Source: Dryomyza anilis
Taxonomy: Eukaryota > Arthropoda > Insecta > Diptera > Dryomyzidae
NCBI GenBank assembly: GCA_951804985.1
Contig: OX638135.1
Location: 8,268,358-8,332,357, forward strand
DNA: 64,000 nucleotides
Reading direction: 5' to 3'
Position 1 is the stretch's first letter. Each line of letters starts with the position of its first letter. The notes beneath the pieces were generated by a model. It ran no database searches. It was given only the letters and a program-made list of their open reading frames with translations, and was not told where the DNA came from. Positions 23,101-34,416 of the stretch are shown here, one piece after another. Both the position numbers and the translations under genes were made by a program.

Positions 23101-23365
23101 CCACCAGGTCTTGCCCACAGAATTGGGTTAACTTGGTGACAGTAAAGTGTTTCGATACTAAAAGACAGCTTCTAGGCCTTGCGGCTTGCTCATCGTATAG
23201 TATGGTTTCACCACGTAGTTCACTAAGACCACAGATGCGTTTGTTATACACCCATGGTTCTTGAATAGCTGTGATGTGAGGTAATGTATGCAACATGGAG
23301 AGCCGCTTACCTAGTAAAGCGGTAGCAGCTTTAGAATATTGCAGATTGATCTGAGTAAATATCAT
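20129..23365 (-). pseudogene. ORF2 of LOA-c, disabled
   Basis: From 23365: endonuclease (QINLQYSK, AIQEPWV, ICCDANAQHTVWG, LSDHRYIEF) is open to 22484. The RT N-part is deleted or frameshifted (22118-22484). TAG lies at 21952-21954; LFVDIKGAFD and GCPQGGVLSP follow; YADD is lost at about 21657-21661. A 346-codon frame (21386-20346) carries the connection domain and a complete RNase H domain: D in IFTDGSRTDQG, E in QAEVYAI, D in CSDSQAA, and GVSGNETSDELA. The finger CSACYEETGTTEHYLCDCPAF lies in the next frame (20338-20129). Other lesions resemble those of the sister copies. Confidence 0.85.
20138..20167 (-). other. Perfect 13-bp hairpin in the LOA-c 3' UTR
   Basis: Same stem and TTAT loop as 786-815. 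Stems 20138-20150 and 20155-20167. Confidence 0.75.
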
Positions 23366-23403
23366 GACAGGATAATTAACTCGTTTCTCATCATATGCCT
23401 ATT

Positions 23404-24318
23404 CATTTGGAATTGATTCGGAATTTGATCCGTCCAAAGAATAAGTTTAGATGGTTGTCGTACTTAGATAGCATGACATCTAACGACTTCTGGTCTAAGC
23501 CAACAACCAGGGTTGAGCCCTACTTGTCCTCCGGTCCTCGCTCTGGTTTATGGCTATAGATTTTCCATCTGTTCGTTTCGATGCCCTGGTTCTGAGCACG
23601 TAGGCAGGCAAACACTTACGCTGTTTTCCTGATAGGACCAGGTATCCAGCATGTTGCTCGCCTGCGTTTGGGTTCGTCTCCGCTGAAAACAGCGAAGCGC
23701 GATTTGCCCAAGGGGGGGATTTTAGCAACGGCTGTGGCAATCCAATCGAAATTGGCTTGAGAAGAGCAAAGCACCTTCATGATGCCATCACTCGTCTCAT
23801 AGCCTTTTGCGTTTGCACTGACACCGCCGGTGCTGACTAGCCGCCAAAGATGATCGGTGCAGTGTTTTACTTCTGCATCATTCATCTTTTGCTCCTTCCC
23901 CAATTTGCCAATAATCGCAACCGGAAGAGCTTTCCGAGCAGCATCACGATATGATACTGCTAGCCTACCTCTGCCAGTGGATGTTGAAGGCAGTTCATCC
24001 GCAGCCGATCCGGAACATGAAGCACCAGTGCTCTTGCTTGTGGAAGCAATATCACTGGAAACTGTCGAGTTCTGTGAGTTACGTAATATAGTGCAGTATA
24101 TACTTTCTGCAACTAATGTGAAAAAATCACAAATAAAAATCAGTGTTTCGATTTTCGAACCCAATTTGGCATGTTTTTTTTACAAAAGCCTCCGTGAATT
24201 CCTTGCCTACGCTATGTGCTGTACTGAGACCAACTGTAAGTGTACCAAATATAATGCGAGCCTGTATCGTCTGGTTTAGCGTCTGCAGGTGCAATTGTGC
24301 ATTCATTGATGCTGTCAC
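23404..24318 (-). pseudogene. ORF1 (gag-like) of LOA-c
   Basis: Frame 24318 (MTASMNAQLHLQTL) then frame 24164-23616 (182 codons: STSKSTGASCSGS, SYRDAARKALPVAI, RFAVFSGDEPKRRR), stopping after GPIRKTA with TAA. The same homologous sequence continues downstream to FRINSK at about 23404, so the stop truncates a once longer protein. The G run at about 23711 has seven G, restoring the frame that is broken in LOA-b. The product would be the RNA-binding ORF1 protein. Confidence 0.65.
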
Positions 24319-24377
24319 TTGTACTTGCAGTTTTAAACCAATTATTTATTTATGCATTTAAAAATTTGTATATGAAT

Positions 24378-25741
24378 TTTATTATTATAATTTTCCACTG
24401 TGCATGTTTAAAGATTTTTAATAAAAATAATTTAAAAAAAACAACATTTAATTTTTATTTTATTTTCAGTATTTTTTTTTTCCAAAAAATATTTAAATAT
24501 GTTTCTATGCAAACATACTACTTTTTGTACTGAAACAACTGATATGTTTCACTGGAAACATATTTATATTCAGGTCGTTCAAAATCATGTTTTCAAATAT
24601 TTATTTTGTTTGGATGTAGTAATTATTATGTTTCCATTAGAACATACACCATTTTAAGGGGCAACATTAAAATGTTTCTGTGATATTATAATGTAAGTCA
24701 GAGCTCATTACAACACTGTTCAAGCCTCAATACAACCCTGTTTACAAATGATTTATCAGTCAGTTATATATTATGTTTACATAAAATTCCAAACATACAT
24801 GTTAATGCCTGCATAATTATGTTTGGGAGAGCCCTTTTTTTTGAAGCGTGTAGTTTTAATTTACAGTTATATTTAAGATTGTGCGACGAATGTGGAAGAG
24901 AACAATGTTGTTATTGTGCTAAATTCATGACCACCACTGTATGTATACTTTAGATAATTCACATCCATTTTCGCCATCTTGCTACAAATTTAAAATGTAT
25001 CGATAGCTTTTCTTAAATATCCATTAAACATAATTAACATTAAAAGAAAATGAACACGTGGTATACTTTATACTAATTAAATTTTTAAACCGAGAAATGT
25101 ACGTTATGGTAGTTATTTGCGACCTATAAAAAATATATTGATATAAGATACATAAAGACGTATACATGTAAAAATAATTAAAATATAAATTTAATTTATT
25201 TTTATTAACGTTTTTACCGCTAAGTCTGTCGATATGCCTTGGAAGATTATAAGTAATATTAGTTTTATAAATACGGGGTGTCAAGCTTCAGGATGCATAT
25301 AGTTTGTGCACTGGTTCCTTAGTTTATGTCATGAAAAATAATGTTACAAAGTTAGGGGGTATCTAGAACTCCCAATGATATACAGTGTGTTTTCAAAATT
25401 GGTTTTATAAAAATACATGTTTTATTATGAGTGTAGTTCTCTGAGATAATTATCCGCCCGAATGGAAATTGGATTGCCCTAGTCGACCTTGATCAGGATC
25501 ATTTCAGGTGAGCATAGGTAGGTATGCCTCATCGTATTCTGAACAGGTACTGAAGGCAAACTTTATCAAATGTCCACTCGGGAAAACTTGTGCGTGTTAT
25601 TGTACAAGAAGTTTTTGTTGCCAAATGGATGGCTGTACTAGAATAGCAACGAAAAAATAAATATGCCTGTTCGAAATATGCCTTTATATTCTGAGTGATA
25701 GCAGCTAAACGGATCGATATGTTGAAAGCAAAGCTGTAAAG
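24378..25741. repeat. Flanking segment shared (inverted) with U3
   Basis: Non-coding. It matches 54368-55761 in reverse orientation and is missing from U1. It contains several AAACATA/TATGTTT motifs (24500-24800) and, at 24931-24941, CCACCACTGTA. The latter reads CAGTGGTGG on the other strand and resembles the tip of a Tc1-like element. The 86-codon ORF at 25024-25284 recurs in U3 but has no recognisable motif and low-complexity composition. Confidence 0.5.
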
Positions 25742-28165
25742 GTTGGATTACGATTACTTTTGATTACGATTTCTAAAGGATCGTAATCAAGAATTTCGAT
25801 TACGATTCTTAGAGTCGTATTCAAAAATTTTAATTACGATTAGAAATGATAAAAAAAGTAATTTGATTCTTAGTACATTTTTTGATTATTTTCACGACTA
25901 CCTTAAAATAATCAAAAATTAGTAATCCGACTACTTTTTGTTTGATTACACAGTGCAGAAAAAATACCTTCTTCCGATTTGATAACGATTTTAGGGTAAC
26001 GTAGGGTCGCTGATCTCGAATCAGAAGTCCGTTTTGCTCCATCAGCTCTGGGTTCCTCACAATTTGGGGTCAAATATAAACAATTAGGGTGTTTAAAGAC
26101 AATACAAAAAATAATTTAAATTAAAAATATACAGGTTTGGTTTCTTCAGCAATGATGTTTATCATGAACCGGCGCATTTTTTTTTACTTTGGCACCATCG
26201 TCCCAACGCTTTTCGATAACCTTGTTTTATCGAACTTTAATCTTACTAATTACAATTTTTGACATACCACGTTAACTCTTGAAAAAACATTTATACTCTC
26301 TTCAGCAAATATATTCCCCATAAAAAATAAGGTGGGGTCCTCCAATAACAAAATTGCCTCAGATCCACTAATTAAACAGAATAAATAAAAAAACAATGAA
26401 TTTTGTATTTTGTTTATTAAGTTGCATGCACATTTCACAAAAATTTTAGAAAGGTTAAATACATGTTACATATTCTTATGAATTTCGAGATTCTAAAAAC
26501 ATTGGCATATTCAATTTTCATCGCAAACGTCCTATTTCCAGGATATTGTCAAAATACAAAATTAGGGTGTTTAAAGAAAGTATATATTTTTTATTTCAAA
26601 AGATACAGATATGGTGTTTTTATCAATATTGTTTATCACGAATAGACAGTAATATTTTAGTCTGACACCATCCATCTAACTCTATCCCATAACCTTAATT
26701 TTTTCGAATTTTAACCCTACTAATTACAAATTTGGACATACTGCCTGAACTCTTGAGAAAACTGTCATACTCTTTTTGGCAAAAATGTTCCCCATAAAAA
26801 ATGAGACGAGTTCCTCAAACAACAAAATCGTCTCAGATTCAGCCATTTAATAGAATGATGAAACCATAAACTTTGTCATTTATTCATTACGTTGTTTGCA
26901 AAATTCTCGGCAGAAAAAATACAAGTTATATATTCTTATAAATTTCATTATTATAAAAATAATGGCGTTTGTAGTTTTTTTCATAAACGTTCTGTTTCAA
27001 GGATACACGACAAAAGCGAAATGCTGTGTTTTAAGGCATACTTTTTTTTGGTAGAGGTTAAGCTTATAGATTTTGGATCCAAAATAAGCACAGACGAATT
27101 AATATTATAATGCAGGTTTAAATCTGGTATAATTTGCTAAGCTAAAACTAAAAAACGAGAATGGTGTTAACCTGGATGCCAAAAATGATTTTTTTTTCCC
27201 AAAATTTGCTACTTTATTACATATATCTCGAAAACCATGATGTATTTTTAAAATGAATATCAATACTAAATGTGTGAGCATTTATGTAAATTTTAGATAC
27301 AAGATATATTAGTGAGACTTCCACCTATCGCCTACCATGCAAAATAATGCCTAAAAACAGAAATTTCGAAAAAACAAGGGTTATAGACGATGGTGTCAAA
27401 GTAAAAAAAATGCGATGTTCGTGAGAAATAACATTTCTGAAGCCACCAAACCGGTATCTGTTGAAATGAAAATATTTTGAGTACTGTCGTGAGCCAATTG
27501 TGAACCCAGAGCTTATAGAGCAAAACGGATTTGAGATCATCGAGATTTCAGATCAGCGACCCCATGTTACCCTAAAATCGTTATCAAATCGGAAGATGGA
27601 AGAAAAAGTTGGACATTTATTGCACTGTGTGATTTGCAAATATTCAAAAAAAGTAATCCGACTACTTTTTTTTGATTATTTCAATTTTCCTTAATTATTT
27701 CTTGATTATCAAATAATCAAAAAATAATCTAACAAAAATTGAAATAATCCAAAGAAAGAAGTAGGATTCTTTTTTTTGATTATTTTCAAATAATCAAAAA
27801 AAAGTAGTCGGATTACTTTTTTTTTTTTGATTATTTTCAAATAATCCATAAAAAGTAGTCGAATTACATTTTTTTGATTATTTTTAAATAATCTAAAATT
27901 ACTAATTTTTGATTATTTTATAGTAGTCGTGAAAATAATCAAAAAATGTACTAAGAATCAAATTACTTTTTGATTATTTCTAATCGTGATCAAAAATTTT
28001 GATTACGACTACTAAGAATCGTAATCGAAATTCTTGATTACGATCCTTTAGTAATCGTAATCAAAAGTGATCTTTTCGATCTTTTTGATCTATTAAATAT
28101 TTTCGATCTTTTTGATCTCTTTGATCTTTTCGGTCTTTTTGATCTTTTAGATCTTTTTGATATTT
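25742..28165 (+). mobile_element. Foldback-like element, copy FB-2 (most complete)
   Basis: The left arm (25742-about 26215) and right arm (about 27365-28060) are inverted copies of each other. Both carry GATTACGATTC/GAATCGTAATC, the ACTTTTTGATTA series, the CCGATTTGATAACGATTTTA block, CTCTGGGTT and CAGGTTTGGTTTCTTCAG. The right arm is longer, with extra GATTATTT units and a GATC tract (28067-28165). The roughly 1.1-kb middle holds two diverged tandem blocks. No transposase was found. The structure fits foldback (FB/Galileo-style) elements, whose ends are long and internally repetitive; the family assignment is inference. Confidence 0.6.
28067..28165 (+). repeat. GATC-rich minisatellite-like tract
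   Basis: Repeated GATCTTTTcGATCTTTTT-type units every 9-10 bp. The same tract is at about 10896-10995 and, inverted, about 51955-52045. It caps only the right arm of the foldback element. Confidence 0.65.
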
Positions 28166-28280
28166 TGAAGACGATTCCGCGCACATGGAGTGATCATCCT
28201 GGACATGTTCAGGAGCACCTCATCCTTCAATTGACATGTCCAAAATCATTTTTTGTGATATTTCAAAACATAATAAAAAC

Positions 28281-28980
28281 CAGTTGGGAAGGTTAGATCA
28301 CATGGGAAATTTTAAAGTAGGTGTAATTATGATAGTTAGGATTATCAAAATTATAGTCGGTCTAAGCCGACTATAAATACCCTACACATATGTGTGGTTA
28401 CCATTCAAAGTGATATATAGGTCACCAGGGTATACGAATCCTGAAAATAACTACTAACATTCAATCGCTGAAGAATTTCCATTCATTTGATACCCATTTT
28501 TACAAATGGGTAGGTGTACCGAATTTCGATTTTTTTTTTGTGAACCACAAGTCTTTTCGCCGGAAAACATTATTATCATGTATTTGAGCATGATGTCAAT
28601 ATATATTTGACCAAAAAAGTTTACCTAAGCACGTATACATAAAAATTGATCTTTGTATGTACATTTTATATGAGGTTTTTGAACATAAGTGGTCGGATCA
28701 TAGGTCACAATGGACCGATCTCGCCAATTTTTTCGCACATACAGCGTTTCATTTATTCGCACAAGTTATAAGTTTCATTTATCTAGTTCTTCAATTTTAA
28801 AAGTAGTAGGGATTTCAACAGACAGACAGACTGACAGACAGACGGACATCGCTAAATCGACTCAGGAGGTCATGCTGATCAAGAATATATATACTTTTCC
28901 ATACCGGAGATGCTTCCTTCTGGGTGTTACAAACGGCGTACCAAACTGAATATACCCTTTCACTCTTAGTGTAGGGTATA
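28281..28980 (+). mobile_element. mini-me/DINE-1-like element A5 (near full length)
   Basis: About 700 bp. CAGTTGGGAAGGTTAGATCA start, hairpin AGTCGGTCTAAGCCGACT (28356-28373), TACCCTACAC, GTCY run 28819-28847, conserved core about 28848-28885, TA run 28886-28894, and CACTCTTAGTGTAGGGTATA end. It is the best reference copy of subfamily A in the window. Confidence 0.7.
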
Positions 28981-29240
28981 AAAATTGTGCAAGGTCATCA
29001 TAGACATGTCCAGGAGTACCTCATCCTCCGTGGACATGTCCAAAATCATTTTTATAACATTTCAAAAAAATAGTGAAAAAATTGTCCAAGGTCATCATGG
29101 ACATGTCCAGGAGCACCTCATCCTACAGTGGACATGTCCAAAATCATTTTAAAAATAGTGAAAAAATTGTCCAAGGTCATCATGGACATGTCCAGGAACA
29201 CCTCATCCTACAGTGGACATGTCCAAAATCATTTTAAAAC
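28981..29240 (+). repeat. Tandem repeat with GGACATGTCC palindromes
   Basis: About three units of 75-100 bp: TTGTCCAAGGTCATCATGG, ACATGTCCAGGAGCACCTCA, TCC, then GGACATGTCCAAAATCATTT. Each unit holds two GGACATGTCC-like palindromes about 20 bp apart. It sits between A5 and B2. Confidence 0.7.
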
Positions 29241-30034
29241 GAGTTGGGAAAGTTAGGTCATTTTTATAGTCGGTCGGGCCCGACTATGGATTACCCTACC
29301 CCTTTGGTGGGGATATTAATGTGGGATATTTAATTGAATACCTTAATTTTAAAGATTTCAATTAAGTATGCTGAACCTCCCCACCCTCAGAATATTATTC
29401 ACATATCAGAAATTTATGTCTTATATCCCCATAAATTAAGAAATTTATATAAAAGTATAACAAACTAATAAAAAAAAACAGAAACATATAATTGGGCGGA
29501 CAACGTCTATATTTAAAATTTTAAAAGGCTTATAATTCATTGATTTGATTTTAATAATTTACGGATCAAATTTTCACTATGAAAACCCGGGAAATAATGA
29601 AAAAAAAAGTGGGCGGATCACGCCCATTTTTGAACCACATATTTTTAGGTGAATTATAACAATACGTTTTAAATTTTATACCTATATCTTGAATACTTTT
29701 CGAGTTATTAGTTCCTAAAGAGTTATATAAAAGTGACTTGTATGGGAGGTGGGCGTGTCCGTTGACCGATTTGGCTCATTTTCAAACTCAGTTCCTACTT
29801 TTGGCTAAAATATAATAATACGAAATTTTATCGCATTCTGATCAGTATTTCTCAAGTTATTCTGTATTCGGACAGCAAGACGGACAGACAGACAGACGGA
29901 CATGGCTAAACGGACTCCGGTAGTGATGCTGATCAAGAATACATATACTTTTCCATACCGGACACGCCTCCTAAGGGGCGTTACAATATATGCACAAAGT
30001 TAATATACCCTGTACCTCATAGGTGTAGGGTATA
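29241..30034 (+). mobile_element. mini-me-like element, subfamily B, copy B2 (near full length)
   Basis: GAGTTGGGAAAGTTAGGTCA start, palindrome AGTCGGTCGGGCCCGACT (about 29269), GGGAGGTGGGCGTGTCCG, GTCY run about 29876-29899, core, and end TACCTCATAGGTGTAGGGTA. It shares both ends with subfamily A but has a different central 500 bp. Confidence 0.7.
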
Positions 30035-30668
30035 AATATTACGCGCGTATTTAATTTCAAAATAAATAAATAAAGTATTTAATTTTATTAAGAATTTCGA
30101 AAAAGTAAAATAAAATAATAATTTTATATGTTCCTAATCTTCTTTATATGATATAAATAGTTTTCAAAATATCAATTTATATATTTATGATGTTGTGATT
30201 AAATTCAAATGTTATAACTTTAATAAAAATTGATAAAAAGTATTTACTTCAAATTTTATTACGTACGTAATAAATTTGAATAAAAAGTATTTACATCAAG
30301 TTTAAATAAAAAGTATTTAATTTAAATACAAAAGACTACGGGTGAAAAACGTGTCGAAAAGTATTTAAATTTATTACTTTTTTATTTAATTTTATTACTT
30401 TTTTCCCTCAGTATAGTTAATGTATATTATGCACAAATGGGTTTGACGTTACCTCTGCAAATATGCACTACTGCACTCTACAGTTTTGAATTCATTTCGC
30501 AAATGACAGTCGACAGTATTATTGTGAAGTCTCTCTGAGCGACTGCACTGCAGTATTTCTTTCAATGGTGTCAAGTACTGTCAAAACATCGAACATTCAA
30601 TGTTTTAAAAAACAAAACCAAACGAAACACTGTCGCAACTAGTAACAAGTGAAAAGACGTATATTGAA
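30035..30668. other. AT-rich spacer with TAAAAAGTATTTA repeats
   Basis: Several TAAAAAGTATTTA-like units at 30232-30370. The rest (30420-30660) is less AT-rich and has no recognisable motif; it could be unique host sequence. Confidence 0.35.
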
Positions 30669-31357
30669 CCAATTGGGAAGGTTTGATCACATGGGAAATT
30701 TTAAATTTGGTGTTATTATGATAGTTAGGATTATCAAAATTATAGTCGATCTAAGCCGACTATAAATACCATACACATATGTGTGGTTACCATTCAAAGT
30801 GGTATATAGGTCACCAGGGTATAGAAATCCTGAAAATAGCTACAAACCTTCAATCGCTGAAGAATTTTCATTCATTTGATACCCATATTTACAAATTGGT
30901 AGGTGTACCGAATTTCGATTTTTTTTTTTTGTGAACCACAAGTCGTTTCGCGGGAAAACATTATTTCCATGTATTTGAGCATGAAGTCAATATATATTTG
31001 ACCAAAAAAGTTAACCTAAGCACGTATACAGTAAAACTGAACTGTAGATGTACATTTTATATGAGTTATTTGAATATAAATGGTCAGATCACAGGTCACA
31101 CTGGACCGATATGCCACATACAGCGTAGGTATATAAGTAATCTAAATTATGAGTTTCATTTATCTAACTCTTCATTTGTTTAAGTAGTAGTGATTTCAAC
31201 AGACAGACAGACAGACAGACGGACATCGCTAAAACGACTCAGGAGGTCATGCTGATCAAGAATATATGTACTTTTCCATACCGGAGATGCTTCCTTCTGG
31301 GTGTTACAAACGGCGTACCAAATTGAATATACCCTTTCACTCTTAGTCTAGGGTATA
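30669..31357 (+). mobile_element. mini-me/DINE-1-like element A6
   Basis: CCAATTGGGAAGG start, hairpin variant AGTCGATCTAAGCCGACT, GTCY run CAGACAGACAGACAGACAGA (31201-31220), core, and end AGTCTAGGGTATA. About 30 bp is deleted near 31114. Confidence 0.7.
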
Positions 31358-31840
31358 AAAACAACAACAAATCTGCCACTCGGCGTTCGACGGCAGTAAT
31401 GTTCTTCTCGGTATTTATGTGTTAATAAAAAATACAACAAACATTAAAAAAAAATTATAAACAAAAATGTGTACGACAAAAACGAGCTTTGGTCGAAAAG
31501 AAATATATCAAACAATTTTTTAAATTAAATTTTTTTAAATTAAATAATGAAAAAAATTAAATAAATAAAAAACTTAATATTAAATATTATATGATTTTCT
31601 TTTACCTTTTGATTTTTATATATATTTCAATCTTAATGAAAATTGATAAGAGTAAGAATGATAAAAAAAAATTGAAAATTGCACTAAATACTCGGTTCAG
31701 TATTTGAATTTTTATTGCACATCATCATAGACCTCTTCACTGCAGTTTTGTATGTGTTTTGTTTTAACAGTACTTGCAGAGATTTGACGACAGTAAATGT
31801 TTTGAAACAAAGTGAATGTCTTGAAGTGCACTTGTGCAGA
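31358..31840. other. AT-rich spacer, nothing recognised
   Basis: No coding motifs. Poly(A)-rich at 31440-31700. Confidence 0.3.
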
Positions 31841-32640
31841 TGTCTAATGCATATTCGGGGATATCACAAGGTACGCATTGTGGACCGCTTTTATTTATAA
31901 TGTTCCTAATTAATCGCAATTAATTTTTCTGAATTTGTATTTAATACATATTCCGGAATACTACAAGGTATGCATTGTGGACAGGTTTTATTTATAATGT
32001 TCATAAATGATTTACCACTACAAATCAAATTTTATAAATGTTTAATTTTTGCAGATGATGTTAAGTTATTTCTTAAAGTAAATCACATGGGCGATAAAGT
32101 TTACAACATGATTTAACAAAACTTAATACATCGTGTTATTCAAACAAATTAGAAATACGCAATCTTTCAAGGATCCAATGACAATAAAGGCTCTGTATAT
32201 TTCTTTTGTAAGGAGCCTTCTAGAATATTGTTCTATTATTTGGAATCCCTACTATAATGAAAATTGTATTCATAATGAAAAGTTCAAAAAAATTTTACTA
32301 CATACGCAATATTGAAACTGCATACCAAATTATGATGCTAGGGGCAAATTACTTGGTTTTCAATCATTAAAAGACAGAAGAACTTATTTTTCATTAATGT
32401 TTGCTTAAAATATTATGTCTGAAAAAGTAAATTGTTCTGAGCTTTTAAATATGTTTAATTTGTACGTTCCATTTAGAGATTTAAGAAATAATCGTTTCTT
32501 TGTTGAATCATTTCATAGATAAAATTATGCTATCAATGAACAAATATCAAGATGTATTCAATTATGTAATAGCTTTTTACCACTTATTAATTTTAATGAA
32601 TATAGATTTAAATTAAATTTATTTATACTATTTAATTCAT
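31841..32640 (+). pseudogene. C-terminal RT fragment of a second non-LTR element
   Basis: Plus-strand fragments: an SG-ILQG-HCG/FIMFINDLPL block (about 31943-32030), the catalytic IFADDVKLF (about 32045-32071), then IKALYISFVRSLLEY with WNPYYNENC (32170-32270). Downstream pieces, GFQSLKDRRTY and NLYVPFRDLRNNRFF, match the C-terminal region of jockey/I-type RT proteins. Stops and frameshifts abound. The GxxQG block is duplicated: an earlier copy lies at about 31846-31905. The family is non-LTR and differs from the LOA-like and 43-kb elements. Confidence 0.7.
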
Positions 32641-32656
32641 TAATTATTTATTACTC

Positions 32657-33456
32657 CATGGCTTTTCGAGCAATGCAGTTGTCGTCTTTTCGTAGTGTAT
32701 GGCCAATCCATCTCCATTTTTGTTTCCTTATATGTTCGTCAATTGGATCCAAGCGTGCTCTGCTAAGCTATTCTCTACTTTTTATGATGTTGGGCCAATA
32801 TATACGAAATACGTTTCGCATGTTTAGCCAATATATACGAAATACGTTTCGATTAGCGAACACTTGGACTCGCGTGGTAGGAAGCAGCATCCATATATTA
32901 GGACAGATATTACGTTTGATTTAAATAATATCAGTTTTACGCTGGTGCTTAAATTATTGTTACGCCAAACCGTAGACAACATATCAGTTTTACGCTGGTG
33001 CTTAAATTATTGTTACGCAAAACCGTAGACAACATACCAAACGCTGCTCAGGCCTTTTGTATTCGACTTTCAACAATGAGATCAGTGCCGCCGTTGACCG
33101 CAACTTCGCTGTCGAGATAAGTGAAACGCTCTACGGTTTCAATTATCTGCTCGCTGATATGCACGACCCCACTGGTATTTTCTGCGAAGCTCACTAATTC
33201 TATTTTGACAACATTTATTTTTAATCCAGCAAAAGAGGACTTCAATACCATTCTATCCAGTTCTGGCGTTGTATGCGCAAGGAAACAAACGTCGTCTGCG
33301 TAATCCAGATGTTGTAGTTGGCTAAACATATTCCACCTGATTCCACATTCTGGGTGGAGTGAGGTGGGAAGGAAAGGAATAGTATTGCTGACAGCACACA
33401 TTCTTGGCGAACGCCGCTTTTGATTTCGAACGGCTTAGACAACTTTCCCTCGTAAG
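32657..33456 (-). pseudogene. RTE-like non-LTR ORF, C-terminal half
   Basis: Minus strand: PFEIKSGVRQECVLS (33442-33390), LDYADDVCFLAH (catalytic YADD, about 33280-33310), GLKINVVKIELVSF, FTYLDSEVAVNGGTD and ESRIQKA (about 33050), then [14 protein letters not shown] with NCIARKAM ending at 32657. These motifs fit RTE-type RT. Two local tandem duplications (32793-32850 and 32933-33040) and frameshifts disrupt it. The N-terminal half continues at 34417-34740 beyond an inserted retroelement. Confidence 0.7.
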
Positions 33457-34416
33457 TTTTTTTTTTTTTTTTTTTTTACAAATTAACCAACGCTCAGGGG
33501 ATGCCCCCTATTCATGCAAAGCACAGTGTTGATCGTAAGAAGGGATGATAGGTTAAAAGGAGGGAGGAAAGATAGAGTAAAGTCGGTGAATGTATGTTTT
33601 GAACTTGCCAATATCAAAAATGTCCGGAAAAACGTACGCAGGGAGATTGTTCCACAAACGAATCGTGCGACTGAAGAACGAATTCTCTCTATAATGCGTG
33701 GTTCTGTTGAGAGCCGAGTCGACTACGAAGGGGTGGGCTTGGTTTGACGCCCGAGTAGAACGAGAGAACACACGACCTGGTGGAATCAGGCCATGTATTT
33801 CCCTCGAACACTTGCCGTTGTAATACATATAAAACAGGCTTACACACCCAACGGTCCTTCGGTGCTCAAGAGAACCAATAGACGATGAAATATTTTCATC
33901 CCCTATTAGATATATCGCACGTTGTTGGATTCGGTCCAGGAACTCCAAGGAGGATTTTGAGGCCCCTGCCCAAATGTGCGAATTGAATTCCATTTTAGGC
34001 CGTATATAGGTAAGGTAGACAGTACGTAAGTCAGCAGGAGTGAAGTATGTTTTACACCGTTTTAAAAAACCGAGGCACTTGGCCGCTTCTTTGGACACGT
34101 TAAATATGTGGTCATTCCAACGGAGATCACATTGAATTGATATGCCCAGAACGTCAAGAGCAGCTGACTGCGCAATATCCACAGCACCCATATTGAGTGG
34201 AGGGAGGGGTGAATCCATTCTTTTGTGAGATAACAGACAACATTGGGTCTTGCATGCATTAAAATCTACTCTGTTTGCAACACCCCACTCGGAGATTGAT
34301 TTAAGGTCATTATTGAGTGTGTCATTCATAGTGCGTCGTTTACTCTCAATCTCCAAAGAGTTTGGGCGCTTGTTGAACGAATATGAATGACAAATGTTAC
34401 TGTCATCTGCAAAGGA
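33457..34416 (-). mobile_element. 5'-truncated jockey/CR1-like element inserted in the RTE-like ORF
   Basis: A poly(T) tract at 33457-33477 is the poly(A) tail on the minus strand. The ORF at 34356-33553 matches the last quarter of the 964-codon protein at 43175-46069 (EIESKRRTMNDTLN, YIRPKMEFNSHIW, GLIPPGRVF, TIRLWNNLPA). It starts inside the FADD region (about 34400), so it is 5' truncated. The 3' UTR hairpin is conserved. The RTE-like ORF on its two sides does not join cleanly: roughly 100 bp of target is missing. Confidence 0.8.

Larger units (their letters stand above)
20046..24377 (-). mobile_element. LOA-like non-LTR retrotransposon, copy LOA-c (U2, single)
   Basis: Minus-strand copy with the full 3' UTR (hairpin 20138-20167, then GTGCTGTGGCTCTATTTTTT and a short T run on the plus strand), ORF2 and ORF1. 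A deletion of several hundred bases in the RT N-terminal part lies at about 22305, and a roughly 29-bp deletion near 22515 is shared with the U3 copies. RNase H lacks the stop seen in U1. The same YADD loss and TAG stop as other copies make it dead. Confidence 0.8.

Noticed and set aside
24931..24941. Tc1-like terminal repeat (CAGTGGTGG on the minus strand)
   Set aside because: No partner end or transposase could be paired with it, so it is mentioned only as a resemblance.
25024..25284. 86-codon ORF repeated in U3 (54860-55120)
   Set aside because: It recurs only because the block is duplicated; AT-driven composition and no motif.
28981..29240. Functional p53-type response elements
   Set aside because: Half-sites are about 20 bp apart and part of a dispersed repeat; no gene nearby.
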